Source: Paralithodes platypus (taxonomy: Eukaryota; Arthropoda; Malacostraca; Decapoda; Lithodidae). Taken from it: a DNA stretch of 64,000 nucleotides. Positions within the stretch are counted from its first letter, which is position 1, and the number at the start of each line of letters is the position of its first letter. Under the pieces are notes generated by a model. The model saw only the letters and a program-made list of their open reading frames with translations, made no database searches and had not been told where the DNA came from. A program made the translations under genes and the position numbers. Location of the stretch: the NCBI GenBank assembly GCA_032716605.1, contig CM064523.1, forward strand, positions 43,590,376-43,654,375, in the 5' to 3' direction. Positions 21,909 to 31,732 of the stretch are shown here, piece by piece.

Positions 21909-24244
21909 ATGTCTAATACATCAGAACACAGTGGTGGGTCAGGTCACGATACGGGCTCGGAGGGAGAAAGACCTGTGGAGTGGCTAATCGATAGCGAGGA
22001 GGGTGCTAGAAGATTTTTAGAGGTGCCCCTTACCGCTGCCAGGGTGTTGAAGCTGAATAAGTATGGCTTAAAGTGTGTGGCAGGTGTTCAGGGTCACCAG
22101 GGTTTAAGTGGCATGAGGAAAGATCAGCTGAGGACTTTGATATTGGGTTTAGAAGGGAGAGACCTGGGTGGAGAGGCGACTGGGGGCCCGGTCCCCAGCC
22201 CCCCCCCCCTCCACTCTACCCCCATATCAAACGTCAGGGTGCCTGAATTTAGTACATACCCCCAAGTTGATGGTCAATGGCAGCGTGGAATTCAATCACA
22301 GGGACCCTCTCCATTAAATGCACCTTCCCCTCCTCAAGGGTTGACTCCAGATTTGTTGTTTCGGCTTGAGATGGCCAAGGTTGAGGCCGCCGAAAGACAG
22401 GCTAGAGTTCAGGCTGAGGTTGCTAGAGCTCAGGTTGAGGCTACCGAAAGACAGGCTAGTGCGCAGGCTGAGGCTGCAGAGAGAACAGCTATACGAGAGG
22501 CTGAACTGCAGGCAGAGTCTACTAGGTATCGGGCTGACAGGGAGCTGGAGAGATCTCGAGTGGAGGTAACAGGGCGAAATATTGGGGGAGGTTACAGACA
22601 TCGGGACCAATCATTGTCGCACCTGCTTAAACTAGTTCCTGTGTTCGATGTGTGACTGAGTTTTTTATGCGATTTGAGAAGAAGTGTCAGGAACACCAGT
22701 GGCCTCAGGAAAAGTGGGCAGCATTAGTTTCATCAAGACTCCTAGGAAAGGGGCTAAAAGCGTATGATGCACTACCTTTAGAGTCCTGTTTAGTTTATGA
22801 TGAGCTAAAGAAGGCTGTGCTACGGGCCTATGAGTTACAACCAGAAACTTACCGCTTGATGTTTCGGGGTGTTACTAAGGGCAAGGATAGTACCTTCCTA
22901 GAACACGCCCGGGACTTGTCTGATGCACTACGACATTGGCTGCGTTCTGAGAGGGCAGCTACTTTTGAGGAGTTGAGTGAGCTGGTTCTCTTGGAGCAGT
23001 TCTTTAAGTGCACAGGCGGGGACTTAACATTAAATATAAAGGAAAAATATCCTAGAACTCTCCAGGAGGCAGCAGAAATGGCTGACCTCCGACTGTCATT
23101 AATTCGAGGGTACGAAGCAGCAGCTAGGAGTGAGTCGGGTGCAAAGGATCGTACCCCTCCCCCTCCCAAGAATTTTGATACATATAAATACACAAAACCA
23201 TGTAGCACTGACAATAATACTGAACATAAACCAAATACCGTCCCGCATAAGAAGTCTAATGGTACCTCCCACTCCCAAGGGAATCCAAAGAGTAAAGAGT
23301 GCTTTGCATGTCACAAGGAGGGTCACTTTGCAAATGCTTGTCCGAACAAGCCACCAAACAAGGTTGTGTCATTGGCCCGCAGCATAGGGGTGTCGCCTAT
23401 ATCTTCTGAGTTTGCCAAGGGTAGTTCGTCAGAGGTTGGGACACAGCCTGTGATCAAGAGTCCGGAAGGCTCGAACCCTGTCCGCGACGTCTTTGGGGGT
23501 CATAGAGGGCATGGTTTTGTGAGGTGGGCTGGCGAAAGGCGAGGAGTTAAGCTATTGTGTGATACTGGGGCTTCTCAGACCTTGTTAAAGAACTTTACTG
23601 GTAGGCCGATTAACGCTGCTCGGGTGGTGGTAGTTCAGGGGATGAATGCTACGAAGTCCTACCCGCTGGTGCGGATGGAGCTGGAGGTGGGTGGTGTGGC
23701 GAAGGAGCTGGATGTCGGAATCGTAGAGAACTTGCCTGTTGGGGGCGTCGACCTCCTCCTCGGCAACGACTTTGCGGTGCCTGCTTCTAAGGTTTCACCC
23801 TTGGTCGTTGCCGAGAAGGCGGCCGACGTTAGTAGGGAGGAACAGGAGCGGGTTGAGAAGTGTAGCGTACAAACCATGGCGTGTGTTGTGACGCGTTCTC
23901 AGATATCCGGAGCCTTGCAGCCACCACCTCAGTCTATCAAACCGCGGAGGAAAGGTCACAAGAAAACGGGAAGTGTTGGTCAATTCGAGAGTTTTGAGCC
24001 GGCAGTGTTTCTTGGTGACTCATTATTGGCACCTATGTTAGAGTCTGGAGAGGCCCCAGGACCTGTCACAGCTAGTGAGGAGGTAGGGCAGGAAGAGACT
24101 CCGAGACAGCAACGTTACACACGGAGAGAAAAAAGGGTTGCTCAGTTTGATATTGGGGGAGGACTTGGGTTGCTTCGGAAGCATCTAGACAGGTTGGTTC
24201 CCTCAGATATTTGTAAACTGCAGTTGGAGGATCCGGAAGTTTAG
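21909..24244 (+). pseudogene. gag-protease, Ty3/gypsy family 1, copy C
   Basis: Starts MSNTSEHSGGSG. There is a coiled coil at about 22370-22560. Near 22650 a 7-nt deletion relative to copy A shifts the frame and gives a TGA. From 22652 the frame resumes with the SCAN-like domain (FFMRFEKKCQEHQW...LVLLEQFFKC), an intact CX2CX4HX4C knuckle (CFACHKEGHFANAC, about 23300) and an aspartic protease (LLCDTGASQTLL at about 23555; LLLGNDFA at about 23755). It ends after CVVTRSQ and a basic/acidic spacer at TAG 24242-24244. Everything after that stop, up to about 25500, lies in the same frame. Gag should bind and package RNA; the protease would cleave the polyprotein. Confidence 0.9.
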
Positions 24245-25719
24245 AAGTGTGGTAATGGTGCTGTCGAGATCAAACACGAGGACGGGGAAACATGTCATGT
24301 GAACCTGTTGGAGGAGTTTGTGAGGCAACCACCTGAGCAGCCTACTGTCCCTGCGTTGGTCTGCCGCGGCCAAGGTGGAGAAGGAGAGGGGGGAAGTAGG
24401 GCACAGGTGGAGGAAGGTAGGGATTGTCATGTCTCGGCGGAGCAGTGGGCGGGGGACACGAGTCTGGTGGCTGTGGAAGCGCTAGAGCACCTGCCTGAGC
24501 AGCAGTGTGCAGCGCCCCAGCACCAGCTCGGTTCATACCCCACTGGTCGTGCCGAGCCCCTGAGTCTCACAACTCGGGCGGTGCAAGATGTTCCGCGGGC
24601 AGGTCACATGAATGTTGAAAGACCGTTAGCCTCGTTGTTTCGGTGGTTCAAGGTGGGCGACGAGGCTTTGGCATGGTTGCCAGGTCAGGGTCGACCCATG
24701 GCTGCCAAGGGTGGTGGTCAAAAGGAGGACATTGAGCAGATTGGTGAGGTTGGCTGTGGAGTGGCTGTGCCCGATCGTCGCATAGCCTCCCAATGCTGCT
24801 CTAGTCTAATGCAACAGCCCGACCATAGACCGACTGTATCTGGCCATGTCGCTAAAAGCGGTGATGCTGCGCAGGCAGATGTCGTCACAAGGAATGCGGG
24901 GGTGCGCATGTACGGTATCGGCGGGGAAGCCTTAGCAATAATGAGCTATGGGAGTGACTGCACAGGTGGTACTGATTGTCCCTCTCATGACCTGGCTGTT
25001 CTAGGGACGAAGGTGGAGAAGGAGGGAGACTATAGGTTAGAAGCTGCGGTCTCGGCGGGGTTGTGGAAGGGCACTAGGATTGTTATTCTGCGAGATAAGT
25101 TGTTTACTAGGCTGTGGCAATGCATCCGCATGTTTGTTGCTTCTCCAGGCCTGATGTACGGGGTAGAATCCGACATGCAGGCTGGAGATAGTGCAAGGCT
25201 CAGTTTAATTCCCAACCGTATAAATCCTGCTCGACAGCCTGTGGTGCAAGCAGAGCTGGATTACGTGTTGACGAAGGGTCTGAGGGATAAGGAATGTCGT
25301 GAGTAGTCGTTGCCTGTAACTTTGCAACCGGTGTTAAGTGGCAAGATCAGTGAGTGTGTTGATTGCGAGAGTGTGTGTGCATTATCCCTGACAGACGCCT
25401 ATACCTTATCGAGAGTTGACGACACCATAGACCGCCTCGGGGCTGCATCGCCTATCACGAAGGTAGAACTAGTGAAAGGTTATTGGCAGGCCCCGTTGCC
25501 GGAAAGAGCGAAGAGAAATGCCAGTCTTGTGATGAACTGGGCAGTTTATCAGTGCCAGGTGTTGTTTTGCTGCCGGGACACAAGTTGGATGTGTGGCATG
25601 CTAAGGGCACTGATAATGTTTTGGCTGATTGGTTGTCACAGGAGGGTTTGTTTGCAGGAGAACCCTCGCCGTTCAGTCAGTGTGTGTTGAGGGTGGAGGA
25701 AAATAGGCTGTCACTGTAG
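24245..25719 (+). pseudogene. Collapsed pol: integrase tail, RT N-terminus, RNase H end
   Basis: In frame with gag-protease across the TAG at 24242. CHVNLLEEF (about 24300) and then FKVGDEALAWLPGQGRP with PDRR (about 24645-24780) look like a GPY/F-type integrase C-terminal tail. GVESDMQAGDSARL and NRINPARQPVVQAELDYVL (about 25160-25270) are the RT entry region. A TAG at 25304-25306 sits where Ty3/gypsy RTs usually have Trp. VTLQP, the DAYTLSRVDD region and KGYWQAPLPERAK (about 25310-25510) are RT blocks. A deletion then joins, in another frame, an RNase H end (VWHAKGTDNVLADWLSQ, about 25590-25640), stopping at 25719. The RT YxDD, RNase H core and integrase catalytic core are absent. Confidence 0.8.
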
Positions 25720-25990
25720 TTCAGCCGAAAAAAAAAAATTAAAAAAGCAAAAACCTTATACAAACTCTTTATTTTTATAACGTGTAGAATTTTGTATAAG
25801 ATGTTGTAGCAGTATCTAAGTTGAATGTTTTCGCTTATTGTCGCTAAGTTAGTTGAACTTGCTTGGTGGAGTGCAACAGTCTTTATTTTTGTTATATATA
25901 GTGCCTTGTGTCGCAACAGTGTGTGGTACTATGAGAAGTTTTCTGTTAGATATGAAGACCTTAGTCAAGTGTCTTATATCTTGGGGGAAG
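25720..25990 (+). other. 3' noncoding region and polypurine tract
   Basis: An A-rich run follows the last coding trace. CTTGGGGGAAG at 25980-25990 sits against the 3' LTR and fits a polypurine tract. Confidence 0.65.
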
Positions 25991-27888
25991 TGTGACGCTC
26001 CTGCATAGTAGCCACGTGCGGGCATGCGCGAGTGTCGGCTGCCCAGCCGTTTAGAAACCGTCTGGCGGCAGCCGGCTGGCCGGCTTTTCCTTAGTATATA
26101 TCCTACGACAATGTAACTAATGTCTGGGATATTCTTATGTTGTTTCACAGCTTGAAGCTGCCCTTATTCTTAACCAACACATCTTAGTATATTTTATTCT
26201 CGATAGTTGATTGTTTCATTATTATATATAAGATGTAAGTCTAGTGAGAGTGGGAGGAGACGAGCGGGAGAGAGAGACCGGCTGGGGGACGTTGCTTCGC
26301 GCGGGCGCGGAGAGACTAGCTTGGGACGAGCCTGATTGTTGCCAATTAATCGCAACGTTAGGCTTAGTTTCGACTCACGCAAGGGGTAGACGATTTTGAC
26401 CCGGCAACGGTGTTGAGTGTTGCCAAGCATGGGATGTATTTCGCATGCCTAGGGTGGGGTCCAGACAGATTCAAGACTCAGAGCTCACCTCACTGTCGTA
26501 CCCTTCGGACCCCCTTGATATCTATCCCTCTCAAGCCCACTTAGAAACTTTCTCTCTTACTTTGTATACCTTCTTTCCACTACTTCACCAGTCTTTTTAA
26601 TTACCCCATCCCCTTGATAGACCTTATATCTATCATTGTATTAACGACGAGCTCTCAGATAACTAGATAGGATTTTGGGCCTTATGCAGAGATGTAATTG
26701 TTAATGAGACCTAGGAAGTTTTTTGTTGTCTCATATTTGGTGGTTTCATGCTTGCTAGTGTGTTCTTGTGGCAGGTGAGCAGGGGCTAGACCGGGGGGGA
26801 TTTTTTTTTGCGATCCTTTAAGTAAAGTCTGCTGGTGCGAGTCCTGTGGACCTGCACGACTTTACTAGGATACCCGTGGGAGTCTGGGGGGCATTTTCTT
26901 GTCTGTGTCCCTGTGTGTCTAGTGTTGTGTTGTGTGAGGGCCCTTGCCTAGTCCACTCAGCACTGCGCTACCACGTCTTGCGTTTGTTTTAGGGTCGCCA
27001 GGAGAGAGTCAGATACTTGGGATCCGAGTCTCTCAAGAGAGCACCCTTTCAATTAGAGTAATTTGGCGCACAGACTTGGGAACGTCCCTAGGCTAGAGCA
27101 GGTGGCTCAGCCCGGGTATCCGAAGCCTATATCCTTCCGGCTAGACCTCTGCCACCTGGCAGATTAACAGCTAGGGGTTTATTTTCTGTATGCTTGTTAT
27201 TGTGCCACAGTTTACCGTCTTTGTGAGCATTGTGAGTCAGGGTGTGGCTTAGAGACTCTGTCCGAGCATGCTTGCCTGACTAAGAGTGAGAAGCACACCT
27301 GTATGTGGTTATGTTGCGAGTTGCTGCCTTTATTTAATTATACCTATGCCATTATACACTGTATGGCCTATCACTAGTATTTATTCCTGCTTATGAGTTA
27401 AGAGTTCTCTAAATCCGTAACTTACTTTCTTTGCTAAGCATCAGATCCTACAGTAGCTGCATGCAGTTTAGAAACCTGCATATGGTCTACCTGTACGATG
27501 TTTTGAGGACTGTTTGCTTTCACCTTCTTTCACGCAGGGGTGATTAGTTGTATTAATTAACGTAACGTTAAATGTACTTTCTTCTAGTTTGTTATTAAAT
27601 TGTTTCTGCAATTTAATTCCGTTATCTATCTTTTCCTTGAAGCTTTAAGTCAACTTAATTGTGTGATCTTTTATATAGCCTGCTTGACTATCAGCAGTCT
27701 ATAGTGCGTGCACCCTGTAACCGAGTCATAGGATACCTTGTTGTCCAGGCAGGACTCTTGACGGTTTAGGGTGGTTTGTTGCCTGGGTTTATAGATAAGG
27801 GTGGGATCTAGCGTTTTCCGTTGTTGCTTGTTGCCGCATACCTAGTCCAATAGAAAGAGCCCAGTGTTATATATTCCAGGACGTAACA
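25991..27888 (+). repeat. 3' LTR, copy C
   Basis: Starts TGTGACGCTCC, ends GGACGTAACA. About 1,898 bp and nearly identical to the 5' LTR. Confidence 0.95.
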
Positions 27889-28602
27889 CCATCAAAGACC
27901 ACTATCTCACCCCTAACCACCCTCACCTCACACGCAACGAGTTAAGAGAAACACACCACCATACTCGATAAAGAAAGTGACCCAAGGAGATTACCTATAC
28001 TCGAAGCTTTATATATCCAAGCCTTAGATCCCAACATCAACAACCATACTCTGGACCTTCAGATCCTTCCTTCTGCCAAAAGGCACTTTCCTACAGGACC
28101 TAACACCCCCCCTCACTACCTCCTTCAGCTTCGTCTTCCGCAGGCGCCACACAACTTAGGCCACGCCCCTCGACACGCAGCCAATCAGCTGCGACCCCAC
28201 CAACCGACCACCATCCCGCATCCAGTGCGCATGCGTGAAGCGGTTCCCCCTTTCTCTTTCCCAGAATCCCCCTCCACCAATAGTAGACTTTTGCCCCTTG
28301 TTTTTCGCCACCTCTGATCCTCCACCCTCTATATATACCCTTCCTGTTTACCTTTTATATCATTCCTTCCTTACTTGATAATGCTGGTTGTCCAGTGAAA
28401 CGTGTCGTATATCCTGTATCATCATTTACATTTATGTAACCCTGTACCACCATGAATTTTGCTCATCTCCTTCATCTACTTCCTGCCACCCAGCAAAAAC
28501 TCATCAGAGACCTGGAAACTTTGAATAATAAAATTTCCAATGCAGAAATTGCCATTTCTTTCAACCTCGTATGTATTAAAGAAAATGTATTACCTGGCTT
28601 TA

Positions 28603-28607
<5 letters not shown>
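27889..28607 (+). pseudogene. Penelope-like element, continuation of GIY-YIG region and 3' terminal part
   Basis: After the second CCAT the Penelope reading resumes (KDHYLTPNHPHLTRNELRE), shifts frame, then continues with ILEALYIQALDPNIN and LQILPSAKRHFP to about 28090, a position matching the end of a GIY-YIG nuclease. A noncoding stretch follows, with a TATA-like CTCTATATATACCC and a hammerhead-like motif. At 28452 an ATG opens a short frame (LHLLPATQQKLIRDLETLNN; IAISFNLVCIKENVLPGFTN) like the N-terminus of Penelope ORFs, cut at the (TA)n tract. A 5' ORF start placed downstream of the 3' end matches the tandem, pseudo-LTR arrangement of these elements. Confidence 0.75.
28375..28410 (+). 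ncRNA. Degenerate hammerhead-ribozyme-like motif in Penelope element
   Basis: The order TTGATAA (canonical CTGATGA), a stem-loop CTGG-TTGT-CCAG flanked by wobble pairs, GAAAC, GTG and TC, then GTAT fits a minimal hammerhead with a very short stem III and cleavage expected after C28406. Two core positions (C3 to T, G8 to A) are changed, so activity is unlikely. Hammerheads are known in the pseudo-LTRs of Penelope-like elements, and this sits upstream of the N-terminal ORF start as expected. Confidence 0.55.

Positions 28608-28646
<39 letters not shown>
28608..28646. repeat. (TA)n microsatellite
   Basis: A TA run followed by TACAGTATAAT. It cuts the Penelope N-terminal frame, mirroring the (TA)n at the element's other end (18428-18516). 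Confidence 0.9.
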
Positions 28647-28647
<1 letters not shown>

Positions 28648-29424
28648 TATAATATTATGACGACGTCTGAAGGTTTTATTCCTGATGACGAGTGAGACAA
28701 ATTTGTCAATCAGCTAGACATATTCTTGCCTTCCTGGAGATACAATATCATTGTCTCGCCGTCTCTCCTTGCAATCTTGGGCGACCTATATTTCCACTCC
28801 ACTTATTGAGCTTTTCACTCAGTAAATATTTCGTATACTCGTTGAATATTTCGAATATTGGAGTATTCATACAATGTGAACTTAAGAAAAGCAACATGAT
28901 ACTTATGTTATGGATTGTCAGTGGTCTTTGTGGTACTGTTCTGAAACTAAGTAATGTACAAATTGCATCCTAAAAATATCTTTCCATTGCCTCATTGGAT
29001 TTGTAGTATTTTTAGCGCAGTAGTAAGGCCAATCAAATGTATTACTCATTACAACCATCAACATATCCTGCCACAACTCTGTCCTTATCTTAGCTACCAA
29101 CATTACTGACCACAACTCTGCCAACATTATCAACAATGTCAACCAACAATACCGTCCACAAATGTATTTACCCACCAAAACTACCAACACCACTTGTCAC
29201 AAAATAACCAGCATTGAAGTATTAATAGCACAAATATACCCTGTTATTTATAGGTAGGACGAAATTGTGATCCCTTACCTTGGTAAATCAAAAGGGGTTA
29301 GTTAGAGCTAAATGGCTTTAAATTTCCAAACCAGTTACCAGGCTGATTCTTCCCAACTGGTAGAACATTAACTCGATTACTGATGTAATTTTAGAGTTAT
29401 GAAAAGCTGAGGTTGGTATTTTGG
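28647..29424. other. Unassigned sequence
   Basis: Contains a 93-codon frame (28692-28973) with no recognised domain and no support as a gene. From about 29030 it becomes rich in CAACATTA-type trinucleotide-like sequence leading into the minisatellite. Confidence 0.4.
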
Positions 29425-29630
29425 CTAAACTATAATGCACAGGGTATACAAATATTGACAACCACAATAATCATTACTACTACTACAACTACCAACACTA
29501 AACAACACCACTACCATTATTACCACTACGCAAATACATACATTAACAAAACTACCACGAACATCACCACAACTATCAACATTATCATCACAATTACCAA
29601 CATTGTTCCCACGAATGGCAACATATATAC
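29425..29630. repeat. ACC/ACT/ATT-rich low-complexity flank
   Basis: Degenerate triplet-like sequence from which the 70-bp unit appears to have grown. Similar sequence continues on the other side at 30743-30890. Confidence 0.7.
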
Positions 29631-30742
29631 CAAAACTACCGACATTACCACCACAACGAACAACATTACTACCACAACAATCACAAGTACCAGTATATAC
29701 CAAAACTACCAACATTACCACCACAACGAACAACATTACTACCACAACAATCACAAGTACCAGTATATACCAAAACTACCAACATTACCACCACAACGAA
29801 CAACATTACTACCACAACAATCACAAGTACCAGTATATACCAAAACTACCAACATTACCACCACAACGAACAACATTACTACCACAACAATCACAAGTAC
29901 CAGTATATACCAAAACTACCAACATTACCACCACAACGAACAACATTACTACCACAACAATCACAAGTACCAGTATATACCAAAACTACCAACATTACCA
30001 CCACAACGAACAACATTACTACCACAACAATCACAAGTACCAGTATATACCAAAACTACCAACATTACCACCACAACGAACAACATTACTACCACAACAA
30101 TCACAAGTACCAGTATATACCAAAACTACCAACATTACCACCACAACGAACAACATTACTACCACAACAATCACAAGTACCAGTATATACCAAAACTACC
30201 AACATTACCACCACAACGAACAACATTACTACCACAACAATCACAAGTACCAGTATATACCAAAACTACCAACATTACCACCACAACGAACAACATTACT
30301 ACCACAACAATCACAAGTACCAGTATATACCAAAACTACCAACATTACCACCACAACGAACAACATTACTACCACAACAATCACAAGTACCAGTATATAC
30401 CAAAACTACCAACATTACCACCACAACGAACAACATTACTACCACAACAATCACAAGTACCAGTATATACCAAAACTACCAACATTACCACCACAACGAA
30501 CAACATTACTACCACAACAATCACAAGTACCAGTATATACCAAAACTACCAACATTACCACCACAACGAACAACATTACTACCACAACAATCACAAGTAC
30601 CAGTATATACCAAAACTACCAACATTACCACCACAACGAACAACATTACTACCACAACAATCACAAGTACCAGTATATACCAAAACTACCAACATTACCA
30701 CCACAACGAACAACATTACTACCACAACAATCACAAGTACCA
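29631..30742. repeat. 70-bp minisatellite, 16 nearly identical copies
   Basis: Units begin CAAAACTACC at 29631, 29701, 29771 and every 70 bp to 30681; I saw no variation after the first unit. Because 70 is not a multiple of 3 and the unit has no stop in any plus frame, one 577-codon frame spans the array and cycles through three peptide readings every 210 bp. This is a property of the repeat, not evidence of a gene. Confidence 0.97.
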
Positions 30743-30979
30743 CCACAATTGTGCACAGTACCACCACAACTACTAACATTACCATTAAAAGCAAAACAAT
30801 TACCAACATTACCAAACAATACCAATATTACGACCACAACTACCAGTCCAACCACAACTACCAAAACTACCACCGCAGCTGCCACTCCCTTATGTTGGAA
30901 AAATCTCGAAATGACCCAACTTCGCGCAAGTTTAACCGCCTGACGGTATTATACCACCGAAAGTATACATCTGGTTCCA

Positions 30980-31022
30980 CACACACACACACATACACAC
31001 ACACACACACACACACATACAT
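30980..31022. repeat. (CA)n microsatellite
   Basis: ACACAC runs with TACA interruptions. Confidence 0.9.
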
Positions 31023-31071
31023 ACATACTGTACACACTCACTCTTCCCTTAATGCACAGCAATTATTCAAG

Positions 31072-31072
<1 letters not shown>

Positions 31073-31134
<62 letters not shown>
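31073..31134. repeat. (GA)n microsatellite
   Basis: About 30 GA units. Confidence 0.95.
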
Positions 31135-31137
<3 letters not shown>

Positions 31138-31157
31138 TTAGGATAAGGAATTAATAT

Positions 31158-31708
31158 GTTGTAGGTCCAGTCGCCACTACATATAAGTAAGTAGGAAATT
31201 GACTTAGCTAGAAGTTGGTTAGGTGATTCAGGATGTGTATGGTTGTGTTGATACTGGTCCGCTAGCTAGAGTGAGAGTACTGGATAGTCCAAACCCGCAG
31301 GTATAGACGACGCATGCGCGGAGATACGATAATATATACTGAAATATCTAATCATCTATTGTAATGGCTATCACAAAAATATATTTATGATTAGATATAT
31401 TTGTATGGCTTAAACTTATTAGATTCTAATTACTTGAATCTGTCCTAACCTAACCTAAAGGCAAGTATGTATCAATTGGCACCAGATTCAAAACAACTAA
31501 CTAATGTAGAGCTATTCACCTACTATAAAGTCTCGACGCATTCCCGCCACCATGTACATGAACCCAGCAGCAATATTAGATTGTGAAGAGCTAACAGCGT
31601 CCCGGCGCGGAAGTTGGTTTTGAACGGAATTATTATCGGTGGAGGCACCCTCCACCGATAATAATTCCGTTATTATTCAACAGCAGTTGAATGTGGAGTG
31701 AGTTAACA
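31158..31708 (-). repeat. Putative 3' LTR of the BEL/Pao element
   Basis: On the minus strand it starts TGTTAACTCACTCC just after the end of pol and ends CCTACAACA, giving TGTT...AACA ends. The limits are inferred from those ends and the position only; the partner LTR is not in view. It contains a 23-bp perfect hairpin and a CCTAACCTAACCTAA stretch. Confidence 0.45.
31623..31671. other. Perfect 23-bp inverted repeat with 3-nt loop
   Basis: Arms 31623-31645 and 31649-31671 are exact reverse complements around CAC. The sequence starts AACGGAATTATTATCGG. No mismatches despite the old surroundings. Confidence 0.95.
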
Positions 31709-31732
31709 AAAACCTTGATCCCTAGCGGCTGC

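Larger units (their letters stand above)
19788..27888 (+). mobile_element. Ty3/gypsy retrotransposon, family 1, copy C, two LTRs, large pol deletion
   Basis: An 8.1 kb insertion with 1.9 kb LTRs at both ends, a 4-bp CCAT duplication, a leader, a gag-protease frame, a collapsed pol and a 3' noncoding tail. The LTRs differ by only a few changes (an 8-bp GGCTGGCC copy-number difference, a 3-bp gap and scattered substitutions), so it is young. The internal region lacks most of integrase and the RT palm with its catalytic motifs, so it cannot be autonomous. Order of surviving pieces: protease, integrase C-terminal tail, RT N-terminus, RNase H C-terminus, LTR. Confidence 0.95.

Noticed and set aside
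24342..24909. Minus-strand frames over the pol remnant
   Set aside because: Shadows of the GC-richer plus-strand polyprotein frame.
28682..28706. CTGATGA...GAGAC...GTC as a second hammerhead
   Set aside because: The space for stem II is only about four bases and the GAAA core is GAGA. No stem I pairing was found.
29413..31146. A 577-codon open frame rich in Thr, Asn, Tyr and His
   Set aside because: It is produced by the stop-free 70-bp tandem repeat plus flanking (CA)n and (GA)n. The peptide changes reading every unit, and other plus frames are also open.
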